A stretch of 64,000 bases of DNA, from positions 620,001-684,000 of the forward strand of contig JAHRHY010000008.1 in assembly GCA_019671135.1 (NCBI GenBank). The letters are read 5' to 3'. Positions within the stretch are counted from its first letter, which is position 1. Each line of letters starts with the position of its first letter. Positions 1-10,982 of this stretch are shown here, piece by piece. This stretch comes from Linnemannia hyalina (taxonomy: Eukaryota; Mortierellomycota; Mortierellomycetes; Mortierellales; Mortierellaceae). A model generated the notes under the pieces. That model saw only the letters and a list, made by a program, of their open reading frames with translations, ran no database searches and was not told where the DNA came from. Made by a program: the position numbers and the translations under genes.

Positions 1-418
1 TGAGTTGGCTCTTGGTGGTAGTGGAGGATCTAGGATCCTTACCTCTGTCCTCCAGGTGAGTCTCTTTCTACCACATTTTTTTTCATGCATGGTGTGTTGC
101 AAGGGTCAGATTGCTCACTGTTTATTGTATCTCCTTTGTTTCATGTAGGTGATTCTGAATGTCTACAACCACGACTACAACTTGATGGAGGCAGTGGAGG
201 CTCCTCGCGTGCACCACCAATTGATGCCGAATGTAGTCGATATCGAATCTGGCTACTCTGCATCGGACGTCAAGTTCTTGAGCACCCGTGGCCATAATGT
301 CACGGTGTCGGATATCCTGCTGGCCAAGTCTGAAGTCCAGGCTGTCCTGCGCGAGACCGATGGCACTGTGTTCGCCGCCAGTGATTCCAAGAAGCATGGC
401 GTTGCCGCCGGTTACTAG
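1..418 (+). CDS. Gamma-glutamyltransferase, C-terminal end (partial)
   Basis: This is the 3' end of a gene that begins before the window. Two coding pieces are visible: bases 2-55 and 149-418, joined by a phase-0 intron (GT at 56, AG at 148). The first piece carries GGSGGSRI, the glycine-rich loop typical of the small catalytic subunit of gamma-glutamyltransferases. The second piece (VILNVYNHDYNL..., ending in a GVAAGY-type C-terminus) matches the end of that subunit. The enzyme transfers or hydrolyses the gamma-glutamyl group of glutathione and is normally processed autocatalytically into two chains at the membrane, vacuole or outside the cell. The nucleophilic threonine and the N-terminus lie outside the window, so activity and location cannot be judged. 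The family call is fairly firm. Confidence 0.85.
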
Positions 419-2479
419 TTTAAAGTAAATTGTATAGTATTAGAACAATATAGAAGAATTGTAAACAAGTACTTCATCCTCTTTCTCTTCTTTCTTTTAT
501 TGTGGATGCATTGAAGCCAAGACAAGAGTGAAGAGCAAGAATGATTGTCAAACCGGGTATTCGTTTTCCAGTCGCCCCTTGGTTCGCTTTTTTTTGTGAT
601 GTGTGTGTGTGTGTGTTGTCCCAGAAGTTTATGTTCTCCCAAAAGTTTGTGTTCTTCCAAAAGTCCCAAAACCCCAACAGCCAGCTCTCTTTTTTTTTTT
701 TTTTTTTTTTTTTTTGTTCAGCCTGTATTTTTCCCTTCCCTTCGTTCATAACATTTCTTTGAGCTGAACCTTTAATTAGTTTACGCCCGCCCCGCCCTGT
801 CTGACGATAAGAAAGGGTGTGCGGGTGAGGTGACCCAGCACAGTTTTTTATGGACTATGGAGCGAGTGCGAATTTTGGGTGCTTGTGTTTGTGAGCATGG
901 ACCCTTGGAAAAAATATGACAGGCAGAGAGGGACAGGGAACAAGAATAGGAGCAGGGAAGGCAGAGGGCAGTGTCATCATGCTGACTATTTTGTTGTGAG
1001 CTCCGGCCTATTTATTTTTTGTGTGCGCTGAAGTTAGAAAACGAACATTCCAGATAGGCCAAAGACGCACACACCCATAGGAGGGAGACAGGGAAAGTGT
1101 TCGGTGGATCGCATGAATTTATGAGGGGGCCCTAGCCCTGAGCGAGAGAGTGAAAAAAGCGCGAGGAAGGAGAAAGATGGTGAAGGAGAGGGAGGGAAGG
1201 GTGACTGAAGGGGTGAGGGTATGATGATACAAAGAGATCGCTTACTTTTCTCCTTGGGTAAAGTGTACAATTTTTCTCGCAAGCTAATGAACCCGCATAG
1301 CGATAGTTGGTGGAGGTGGGAGGGAAGGGGAAGTAGGAGTAGATCGATAATCCATGGTTGTACAAGGGGGAGAGATGAAGGAATAGGCACCCTGTTCCTT
1401 TTGCCCGGGATGGCGGAAGTAGGGGACTCCAGACCCATGTGTTTTTTTCTTTGCGGGATATGAAGCTGAATAAATGGGAAATGGCAATGAGGGTAAGAAC
1501 CCATAATGAAGTAAGTAAGCAAAATAGGGGGCGGAAGTTCGTGAGAGAAATGATCCGAGTACATACATACTCTTTCCTTTCCCTTCCTCACTGTCAATTA
1601 CCAAACAACCGCTGGATTCCCCGACAGAAAAAGAGGGAGGGAGTAGAAAATAGAAATTCGACAAGGGCAGGGAGCAAAAAGGAACGAGAGAGAAGGGGTT
1701 GCTAAGGGACATGGGATGATGGGACCACACTCCAGATGACGGGAAGAAAGTCAGGGAAACGACGAAAATTGGGGTTAGGAAAAAAAGAAAATTGATAACG
1801 GCCGCAATGGAAGAAACATGATCAATTGGAAGAGTGACAGGACACCTGCTGTGCCTCTCACTCGGGAGAGAGAAAAAAATATAATAGAAACGTGAATGAG
1901 GAACAACACTGGTGGTGAGGTATAAGAAATAACAGCATTGAAGGAGAACAACGCGTGTTCCTTCCTTGAAGAAGCGAGGGAAGGACAGTGATCCACCTTT
2001 TCTTCCTTTTGTTGTGCCGATCCCTGTATGTATGAGTCCTTGTCTTTGTTCAATTGAGTGCATTGGTATGTGTGTTCACACGCGTGAGACTGAAGTTGAA
2101 TAGTGTCGAATCCTGTTTGTTTGCTCACACACATGTTCGCGAGGTTACTTGTTGCATGTCTTTCTGTGCATCGCAAAAGTGCGCTCATCCTTATCAATTC
2201 GTATTGGTGTCATTTCCACACCTCTTTCGCTTTCTTTGTTCATTATCCCTTCTCTTTTCCTTTCTTTCTTCCCTTCTACATTTTCATATCCACCCATTCT
2301 CTGCTCACTTTCCTCTCCTTTTTTCTCTCACTCTCCCCACTCTCGCCCACTCCGTGCCTTTTGTCCTACTTTCTTTGCTGATCCATCAACCCACTTCACA
2401 CCTCCTCTCATTTAAACCAACTTGCCGCACCTTTGCTTGTTTGGCCAGTAATCAAAACACTCACACTCACGTTTCTCGG
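419..2479. other. Intergenic region with purine/pyrimidine strand bias
   Basis: Holds the 3' flank of the gamma-glutamyltransferase gene and the upstream region of the LRR gene. A (GT)n run lies near 601-617 and a T-run near 690-715. From about 900 to 1900 the + strand is strongly purine-rich, and from about 2220 to 2400 it becomes pyrimidine-rich, as expected for the leader of the gene starting at 2480. I see no convincing gene. The long minus-strand open frame at 1284-2063 reads as low-complexity translation of the purine-rich strand. Confidence 0.5.
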
Positions 2480-5400
2480 ATGGACAAACCCATCAACGGC
2501 GACAAGTATGTCCGCACCCTCTCCCACTACCTTCGTCACAACCAGCGCCGTCTAGTCCCAACCGAAGCCGCTCCAACCAGCAACAATGGCTCACCAAGGT
2601 CCAATGGCGCCGCTCGCTCGCTCGTCACTCCCGCAGATCCCATGGCCGCCGCTTACTCGGGCATGGTCAACTCGCTCTGGTCCATGGGATCCGCCGTCGT
2701 CGACGCCATCACCCCATCAGGATCCGACCCTCCTCCTCCTGCCTCGCTCGCCCGAGATCGCGACGCTTATACAGGTGCCTGGGACGGGACTGGATCAATT
2801 GTCCCCTCGGCTACTAACCCGCGGGAACAACAACTCTATCTCCAGGCCCAGCTCAAGGCGCCCATCTTCCCATTGGACCTTTATTACCTCCTCTACCTTC
2901 TCGAGCGGTTTGAGCAAGAGGGCATTGAGATTGACGGGTGGGATGGTGCCACGCCTCGCGCTGTAGGAGACTCCAAGCCTCGTGTCCTCAACAATGGCAT
3001 GCCCAACTCTACGACTTATTCGTCCTTCCCACCGCCCACCGCGACCCGACCGCAGTCTATTCGTTCGTTCTCGTCTACAGCACTATCGACCCTGACACTG
3101 ATTACTGGATGGAAGCAGTGGTCCAATGCGGCTTCCTCGACCTCTAACAGTATGACCATCGCGGACGACATTAACTTTATTCACCAGTTTCTGAAGAAGA
3201 TTACAGGACTTCGACTCGTCGCCAAGATCCCACCAGGATTGACCGCACCCGAAGGAACACCCGGAGGAGACAGAGGCAGGATCGAAGGATACAGTGGAGA
3301 CGCCATCTTGACGCTCTTCAACGCTGGTCAGTCGCACGAGCTCCCGTCTTCGTCACCATCGTCTACAACCCAGGTCCTCCTCCCAATGGCTGCTACATTC
3401 TCGTCGTTGACACATCTGGAGTTGCACAAGATCCCACCGAAATCGATTGAGGGCTGGGAATCGCTCATGGCTCAATTGAAATCTCTTGTTATCATTCAGG
3501 CTGGAATTGAGGACGTGTATGATGTCATGGTCGCTGCTGTTGTTGAGAGCGAGAGACGTCGACGCCAGCGAGTGCAGAAGGAAAAGACCAGAGCGGTCTT
3601 GCTGCGACAGGAGCAACGCGATGCTCTTCGGGATGCCAACAGGGGTGGACAAGGGCGTCGGGCTGGTTCTGGGTCCGGATCCGGATCATCTGGAACTTCA
3701 TCAGCCGAGAGCTCCAACCCATCATCGCCTGCCTTGTCGACTACCGGTGGAGGCGCCCTTGGGGAGGGCGATTTTGCACTAGACGACCAATCGATTTTGA
3801 ACACGACCAAGATGTGGCCTCGCCTGCGCCATCTCTCCGTCTCGGACAATGCCCTGCCGGCACTGCAAAACCAGGACACGTTCTCGTACACCCAGGCGAT
3901 TGTCAGCTTGGATCTCTCGCACAACTTGCTGATCGCCGCACCCCCAGGCTTAATTCACTTGCATAACCTGCATCATCTGAACCTGTCGTACAACATGATT
4001 TCGAATGTGCAGGCCATCTACCAAATTCTGGGCAACATTGCAGTGCTGGACCTGAGAGGCAACCGATTGGAGAGTCTCTGTGGACTAGAGCGTCTGTGGA
4101 ACCTGGAGAAGATTGATGTTCGCGACAACCATCTGGACGAGGCTGCCGAGATCGGTCGACTTGCCGCCCTGCCAGGAATTCGCGAGGTCTGGTCCGAAAA
4201 GAATCCATTCTGCACCATCCAGGTAAAGATGCGCAGCCTGCACATTTCTTTATTTTTGTATTGTTGTTTCGGCGTGCATAGTATGCATGACAAACAAAAA
4301 AAAAAAAAAAAAAAAAGTCGCGATTGCTAACGTTTGCATGAATTTTGCGATTATGGGGGTGTTTTTTTTGAACCTCCTTTTTTTTAGCCGAAGCATAGAC
4401 TGGAGATTTTGGCAGTATTTAAGGCAAACGGACACGACCTGTTGCTGGATGGAACTTTTGCGTCGTTCACTGAGAAGCGGTCGTTGACGAATATGAACCC
4501 GACGTCGTTCTCGACCACGATTGCGAGCATCAACAATGTCAACCTGGCCAATATACCCGCAGCCTCGGCCCCCACCGCTACCCTGGCCAAGGAACTTCTC
4601 GACTCGCCTCCTCGCATCACCCGACCGACTTCGGCGCTCTATGGCAACAACACTATCAGCAGCTTGAATGCTACCGATGCCCATAGCGCGACATCTCCAC
4701 CATCACTAGTCGCCGCCGCCACATCACAGCAACGACCTATCGCCACCAACAGTAACAGCTCTCCGAACGGGAAGTCCGGGAAGGATGACGGATTGACGGC
4801 CATGTCCCCACCTGGCACAAATCCTTCATCCCCGCCCGCCAAGCTGATCAAGAAGAAACTGGTTCGGTCGTCCAAGCGTGTCCAGAGAGTCGTCAACCTC
4901 GACAGTGATCATGACCATTCTGGAGACGAGGATGGCCATCTCCACGATGACCATGAGGTTTTGGGCGCACCCGTTATTCTGGAAAAGAAGAAGAAGAAGA
5001 CGATCAAGAAGAAGGCTGTGGATGGCGAGGCTGCCGGCGAGGAAGGAGGAGAGAAGAAGACCAAGAAGAAGGTGGTCAAGAAGAAGAAGAGCCAAGGGTT
5101 GGTCAGCTTCGCAGGAGATCAGAGTAACGGGTTCCAGGACATGACTGCCATCAATGGACAGGACAACCACAACGGCGATGAGGACGATGGGATTGACCAT
5201 TCTGAATGCAAAGGCAACAGTCACGTCCACCGCCTCGCTCAATTGGAGCAGTCTATGGCCGGCAACCGGATCTCGCAGCCTTCCCGCGGCATTCTCAAGA
5301 AGAGTCCAACGGTCGTCAGTCACCACCACCACCACCACCACCGCGATACCTCCTCGTCCCCTCCAGACCACTCTTACCTGAGGCCGACCTCTCCCACGGG

Positions 5401-5578
5401 ATCGTACAACTCGTTGTCGGACGACGGTGGCGCTGAGGCCTACCGCCGCAAGATCGAGGCGATGCGTAATGAGGCTGGCAGCAACTGGCTCAAGGTCCTG
5501 GCCGAGATGGATAGCGAGACCGCCCTCCGCAAGGACAGTGAAGCCAACACCAACAGCAGCAACAACCACCATCAGTAG
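2480..5578 (+). CDS. STK11IP (LIP1)-like leucine-rich-repeat protein
   Basis: Two exons, 2480-4222 and 4388-5578, joined at phase 0 (GTAAAG...TTTAG), give 977 aa. The start is the first ATG after a CT-rich leader. The fold resembles animal STK11-interacting protein (LIP1): a conserved N-terminal block (FLKKITGLRLV, ELHKIPPKSIEGWESL, about residues 225-345), a basic linker, then leucine-rich repeats at about 445-585 (LSVSDNALP, LDLSHNLL, LNLSYNMIS, LDLRGNRL), followed at once by an ILAVFKANG segment as in that family. The C-terminal third is low complexity: a lysine-rich stretch near 780-810, a His run near 893, and a terminal helix (YRRKIEAMRNEAGSNW). LIP1 is a cytoplasmic, endosome/lysosome-associated scaffold in animals. 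A similar role here is inference. Nischarin-type LRR proteins are the main alternative. Confidence 0.75.
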
Positions 5579-6840
5579 TGGCGTTTAACTATTTTTTTTT
5601 ATGCCGCTACCAACATCCTAGTAAATAAAATATCATAATAACCTTTAACCCATTGGACTGATGGTATATCCATTTTGGTATATGGACTGGAGCAGGATAC
5701 CGTCTGCACAACGAAGAACCACAATGTCGTTGAGTATCCTCTTGGACGTTCTTCAACATCACGACAAAAAACACCTATTGAAAGACGCAAAAGGTCGAGC
5801 ACATCCTCGTTCAGAGTTATCCGAGGACGTTCCATCAAGAAGAAAATAAAAGTTGTGAGTTGAACTTGATCAGTGAAATATTTGACGCGTGCTGTGCCTC
5901 CACCCCCAACTCTTTTACACGAAAAGTATTCACGTGTTGGCTTATTTGTTACTGATCTAGGTTTCGGGACGCGTCAAGACGAAAACGCCACCACCAAACA
6001 TAAAGGACAAGGACGAGCACGGAGACGGGAAAACCCGCGACTGTTTGTATCGGAGCCTCTCCACTCATCGGTCATATCCACACACAGCCTGAAATACAGG
6101 GTCGATTCAGTTCAACCTCTTAGACAGGCTCTTCTTCAACAACGGGAGCAGGAATGAAACTCAGGGATAAAAGCACTTAATCCTGCTCCTCGACCTCGAC
6201 TCGCATCATCCCCAATACATCCTCAACAAACGATTGGGTTCTCAAAGCACAAGGAAAACAGAAGCACACTTACCAAAGATGCGTTGTAATCAATAAACCA
6301 ACAGCAAAACCAGCACGAAGGGACATTCAATGAATCGTCCAGATCCTCGACTCGAAAAGGGATCACACCCATCAAACATCTTGTTCAAGCCGTCTGGGTC
6401 AATCCATTCCACAAATCGGCGCGACACATCACATTTAATTCAGTGGCGATATTGGCGTCTCAACCGTCTCTTGATCTTACGCATGCTGAGCAGCCAATTG
6501 ATTTCTTGAAGACAACCTCTCGTGCAACTCAAAAATTCGTCGGTCCTGCACGGCTCGCCATTTCGCATGCTGGAAAAACTCGGCACCAAACGGTTTACAA
6601 TAGTGGGTAGGGTTTTATAGCCACGAGAGTCGAAGGAAGTAGTTGAGGATAAAAATATTGACAAAACACAAAGCTTCAAGGCAATAAGAACAAATAAACG
6701 AGAGCTAGCACGCGTTGAGGTCAAGGGTATGTCTGTATTCGCGATTTACCTAAATTGGCACGGCATGAGATGTGTGCTACAAAACAAGAGCAGAAAAAGT
6801 CATCATTGAAAGGACTAGTATAACAAGTACAGCTGCTTTT
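5579..6840. other. Intergenic region with weak coding signals on the minus strand
   Basis: Lies between two converging genes. Besides the doubtful model at 6290-6724, the minus strand from 6326 to about 6145 holds one reading frame (MSLRAGFAVGLLITTHLW, then SFVEDVLGMMRVEVEEQD, then PAPVVEEEPV and stop) that looks protein-like but contains two TAA codons. A strong GTAAGT lies at the first of them (about 6273). I could not make a consistent splice model. It may be a small mitochondrial-type protein gene, a pseudogene or chance. Nothing recognisable was seen from 5580 to 5870. Confidence 0.3.
6290..6724 (-). CDS. Possible small secreted protein (doubtful)
   Basis: A tentative two-exon model, 6724-6481 and 6393-6290 (GTAAGA...CCCAG, phase 1), gives 115 aa. 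Residues 1-30 look like a signal peptide (LFVLIALKLCVLSIFLSS). Five cysteines follow, at GEPC, LSC, RGC, DGC and IEC. The chain ends in a hydrophobic stretch, which could be a GPI-type signal or chance. No family is recognised. It starts only 117 nt after the stop of the exonuclease gene on the same strand, which leaves little room for a promoter. It also overlaps the alternative reading at 6326-6145. Treat it as a hypothesis. Confidence 0.25.
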
Positions 6841-9800
6841 CTAAACTTGCTCGATAGTCATCAGCGCCGCGTAAATCTCTAGCAAACACTTTGCATCCGA
6901 CGCTATCATCAAAAATAAAAAATGATCACAAGAAGAGTCAATGCATTGCTCAAGCAACCGAGTCCAACTCTCTAGCAAACAGCTCATGCCAGCATAGTCG
7001 CGATTCCAGTCTTACCTGCATATGTCAGCTGGGAAGTGGTGAGGGGCCGCTGCTCCCATTGACTGCACTGTTCTGACTTGTCTAGTTTGTGTCCGCACAG
7101 TCTTGCCAATAGACCCGACAACCCTCCGGGAATCGAGTACATGCCTGGCAAACTCGGAGCCAACGAGCTCCACGCTTCCAGCATCCCTGTCATCGACACC
7201 GGTGCATTCCCTCCGTGACCTCTTGCAGTTGCGCTGTTGTGGTTTTTGCTGCTGTTGTGGTTTTTGCTGCTGGATTTGTCGGCGCTATTGTTGTTGTTGT
7301 CTCGAATCTTGAACCAAAGAAACTTCAGATCAACAAAATTTTGCAACCGGTTGTGTTGTTGGTGCAATTCCGAGAACGTCCCCTCTAGCATATCCTGATC
7401 TCCATCCCAGTCAAACGCTATGTGCATAAGTTTCACAAAAGCAAACATAGACGTTAGCGCACTGACTTACGCATCGTAACCACACATAATCGAGATATGG
7501 TCGTCGCTTGATGCATGTCTTTTCGGCTTACCAAGTTTGAGGATATTGGGGTTGCGGAAGATAGACCCCAGGACCTGGACCAGCCTCCGGCCACCATCGA
7601 AACCCCCCAAGAATGCGATCACGTCAACCACATACACCATCGCGTCAACATCGCTGGCCAATTGAATGATCGCCGTCCGAGGTTCCTTCTTTTGTAGATC
7701 CCGAAACTCTGGGATGTTGGGCAGCCACTCTGTATCCATCCCCACAACGCGAGATCTCTCCAAAACTGCCGACATGCTCTCGAGTTGGTGCGCCTGTCGG
7801 ACAAAAAAGACCTTCGTTTCGCTCGGCAACCGATATAGCGACACTGAACCTAAGATTGTAGTATCGAAAAAGTGAGCATCAGCGGTAAGAATTTCGTCCG
7901 CATCCATACCCAAAACAAAAATGGCGTGTACAATAGTTTAAAAGGTCCTACCAGGAGCTGTTGCCGCGGCCAGGGCGGCTTCCGAAAGAGGTGCACCCGG
8001 ATGGGTGGCCTTCACGGCCGCAGGGATCGAAGAAGCTCTACCGTCAGACTCGGCAATCTCCAAGTAGTACTCCATGATATCAAGCTTGCTGGCCAAAAAC
8101 TTTGCCGTGATCAAATCTCGCCTCTCGATGCAATGCTGAATCGTTATCCGCTGTAGAGTCACAGATCCTCTGGTCAACTCCAATACCAACGGGACATGCC
8201 TCCAAGCCGTCGTCAGCAAGTACTCTCTACCTTTACCACCAGAAACCCCACCTCCCAGTTGCGCCGCAATATTACTAAGTCTTTGCGTCGGGTCGCTGGA
8301 AGGAAGACTACTGGTAGACGGAGATGACTGGCTCAAGAGTGTGGAGACCGTGCAAAACCGCACAAACATATCCAGAAACTTGTACGAGGGCTGATCCTCT
8401 TCCAGGTCAAAGAACATGATCAGTCCCATCGCCGTCTCCACTAGTCGAGTCTGGACTCTGGCTCTTCCTGCGCCCCGAATAGGCGGAACCTCTGCATACT
8501 CTGGAGGATCTGACTGACTCATGTCTGTGGTAGCGAGTCCCCAGTAATAAAACTGGAACGAAAGTTGGTGGTTGATGTGCAACAGAACCTTGCGGCACCG
8601 TTCAAGATCGTTCTCGATGTACGCGGAAATGATACCCTCCTCGCCCAGTTCCAAAAGTCGTGAGAGCAACGCCTGCTCAACTCCGATGGAAGGACCAATG
8701 TCCTTGGAAAGGACAACAATGCACTCGCGGTATCGACCCTTCTGGAGTAATTGGTGAGCAAGAAGGGTGCCATAGGTGTCGATCGACCCGCGATTATCCT
8801 CCTTTGGTGGCGCCTGTTGTCGAAGAGTCTTGTGCATGTCCATGAGATCCAGCGCCACAAACACTTGAAGGGAGCTCTTGCCACTCGAGATCTCTTCTTT
8901 GAGCTTTTGTCGATGGTGGGGTTGGATCGGGCCATCAATGTCGTCGTCCTCCTCAGCGTCGTCCTCTTCCTGTCCACTGTCATCCTCCTTCTCGTCATCC
9001 GCTTCACCTCGGTCCAGCGCACTGCAGTCTCCGTCTCCGTCTCCGTCAGATGTGTCCTGATAATCTGTTTGAAGGTGGCTGTCGAAGATGTGGATGAGTT
9101 CTGCAATTTCGGTCCGAGCAGGTTTCTTCTCTTCGTGAACATCCTCCTTGAGCAAAGAGTTCATTCCACCGAGCTGCTTCAGATTGATATCCAAGAGTCC
9201 TCCAACCGATCCCACCGCGTTGTCGTCGTCGTCCATAGGAGTGCATGTTGGTGTTGGGGTAGACTCTGTCGTTGCCTCCAAGATTTGCCACCCTTTGCTG
9301 TCAACGGAGTTGTCTATCGAACCGGTCATAAGTGGAGTCTCCAACCGATCCCAAGACGAAAAGTCGATCAGATCCAATACCGAGGGCTTCAAGACTTTGG
9401 TCCCATCGATCTCAGGTATAGCCGTCGATTCGTCCAAAGCGGTTGATAGAGTGCTGACCAATGGCTCGATATTCGCATGCGGAGACCTTGCCCATAAGGA
9501 ATCGTGTCCTATGCACTCCTCGTCGTCATCCAACACAATCAGATCCAGCTGATTCTCCTCGACAGCAGCAGACACCGATGTATCGTCGCTCCCAGAACCG
9601 TAATCTTTGTCGTCTTCGTCGTCGTCGCCATCGCCTTGATATTCCAGGGGTGAAGATTCAGAAGAATTGTTCGCGTGCTCCTCGACTACGTCCCGCTGCC
9701 ATGTCAGAAAACGTCGAAAGGACTCAGCCAGCAGCGCCGACACCAGCAGTTCGAATTCCGGATCGAAATTCTTGAGTCCTGCAACTGTCCCAACTGTGAT

Positions 9801-10380
9801 CAAGGCATTGATAATGAACTCTGGCGGGTCGAGGTGGGTTGAGAGTGCGGATACGATGGTTTCAATTAGAGTCTCGATCTGACGGTGCTCGTGCAGTCGC
9901 AAGTACTCGGCTGGGCTTTTCAGGTACGTCAGCAAGCTCTGGGCGAACAGGAACGCATTGTTGTCGAAAACGTTCTTTTCCAATGCTAGATGTGCATAAA
10001 GAGTGTGAAAGCCAATTGTAAATAATAGAACAATAGGCCGAAGCTCTCCTGTCTCGGCACTGATAGTTCATGGTATATTGTTAGGACGTGTAATTAAAAT
10101 TACCTTTGGTAGGGACCGTTGAGTCTGATCTATCTCTGTAGGTCACCTGCCGCTGCTGGACTTGTGCATATGGTGGTGGCGGGGGTGTTAGAGCATGTGG
10201 TCGCAGTCTTGGAGGTAAATAATGCACTGCTCCCGACAAGCGAGGGGGAGGGACCGTTCCAGGTTTGAATTGATTTGCTTGTGACATGTTGGAGGACGCA
10301 GGCGAAGGAGACCTTGGTGGTCCGTTGTATTTGTTCCAAGACAAGGGCGCCGATTTTGGGTGTGGCGGCGGCACAGGCAT
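6841..10380 (-). CDS. mut-7/EXD3-like 3'-5' exonuclease (DEDDy family)
   Basis: Five exons on the minus strand (10380-10104, 9985-7952, 7849-7532, 7417-7016, 6902-6841), all joined at phase 1, give 1030 aa. The C-terminal exonuclease domain carries the expected motifs: Exo I MDTEW (Asp809, Glu811), Exo II AFDWDGDQDML (around 879-886) and Exo III TYAASDA (Tyr1009, Asp1013), the DEDDy signature of RNase D-like enzymes. The last 62-nt exon supplies the Exo III aspartate and the stop, so a model ending before it would lack a catalytic residue. The N-terminal 90 residues are proline-rich. Residues about 95-770 hold helical segments separated by acidic linkers, like the long N-terminus of mut-7/EXD3 proteins. 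Mut-7 acts in small-RNA silencing in nematodes and EXD3 family members trim RNA 3' ends. The fungal role is unknown. It lies directly downstream of the DNA methyltransferase on the same strand. Confidence 0.85.
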
Positions 10381-10982
10381 GGGAGTGGTGTGTGAGGGAG
10401 TATGTAATGGTATTGCTTCGTCCCTTGTTGGTTTTATCGAATCTCGCTAGTCGATATTTTCACTCCCTTCTGCTTTGACAGGAGGAGGAACGAAGGATCG
10501 TTTTCTTCAACGAGTGTGTTCTCTTGGGAGAGAGAAGGAGAGCGAGAGACGAACTATCCAGTAGACGAAGTTGGAGAACAAGTACAAGAAACGGCGAGCC
10601 AGTGGGTCAGTTTCATTCCTCCTTTTGTTGCACGCCATGGGCAACATTGCTGGTGACAGTCGAGGTTCCTTGAATGCAAGTGGTTTTAATTATTGTTTCG
10701 ACTCACGTCGTTTTTAATTTGTATAAATGCAGGAAATGGGGGGAGAGAATGGCGCAAGGGTAGCAGTGGCAGTGGTAGCAGAAGGAAAGAGAAGAGAAGA
10801 GAACAAAGGGTGGAGGGTTGATTGATGCAGCAGGGAAAGAAGGAGAGTGGAAAAGTGGACGAAACAAATATAAAAGGTGAAGTCCCATGGGCGCAAAGAG
10901 GAACTGCTCGAAATTCTCCGTCCAATGAGATCTCGTGGTGGCGTCAATAGGGAAACGGACGTTCGCCTCTGCCCTACCCTCG
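10381..10982. other. Short intergenic region between methyltransferase and exonuclease genes
   Basis: About 600 nt between the methyltransferase stop and the exonuclease start, both on the minus strand. It must hold the 3' end of one and the promoter of the other. It contains CT-rich (minus strand) tracts near 10520-10560 and 10740-10860 and no recognisable gene. Confidence 0.5.

Noticed and set aside
1284..2063. 259-codon open frame on the minus strand
   Set aside because: It translates a purine/pyrimidine-skewed tract into Ser/Pro/Phe/Leu-rich text with no motif, and other frames of the same tract are also open.
4826..5572. 248-codon minus-strand frame
   Set aside because: Antisense of the Lys/His-rich end of the LRR gene; Val/Leu-rich without a domain.
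8751..9446. 231-codon + strand frame
   Set aside because: Shadow of the acidic linker of the exonuclease gene, which is itself supported by motifs and splice phases.
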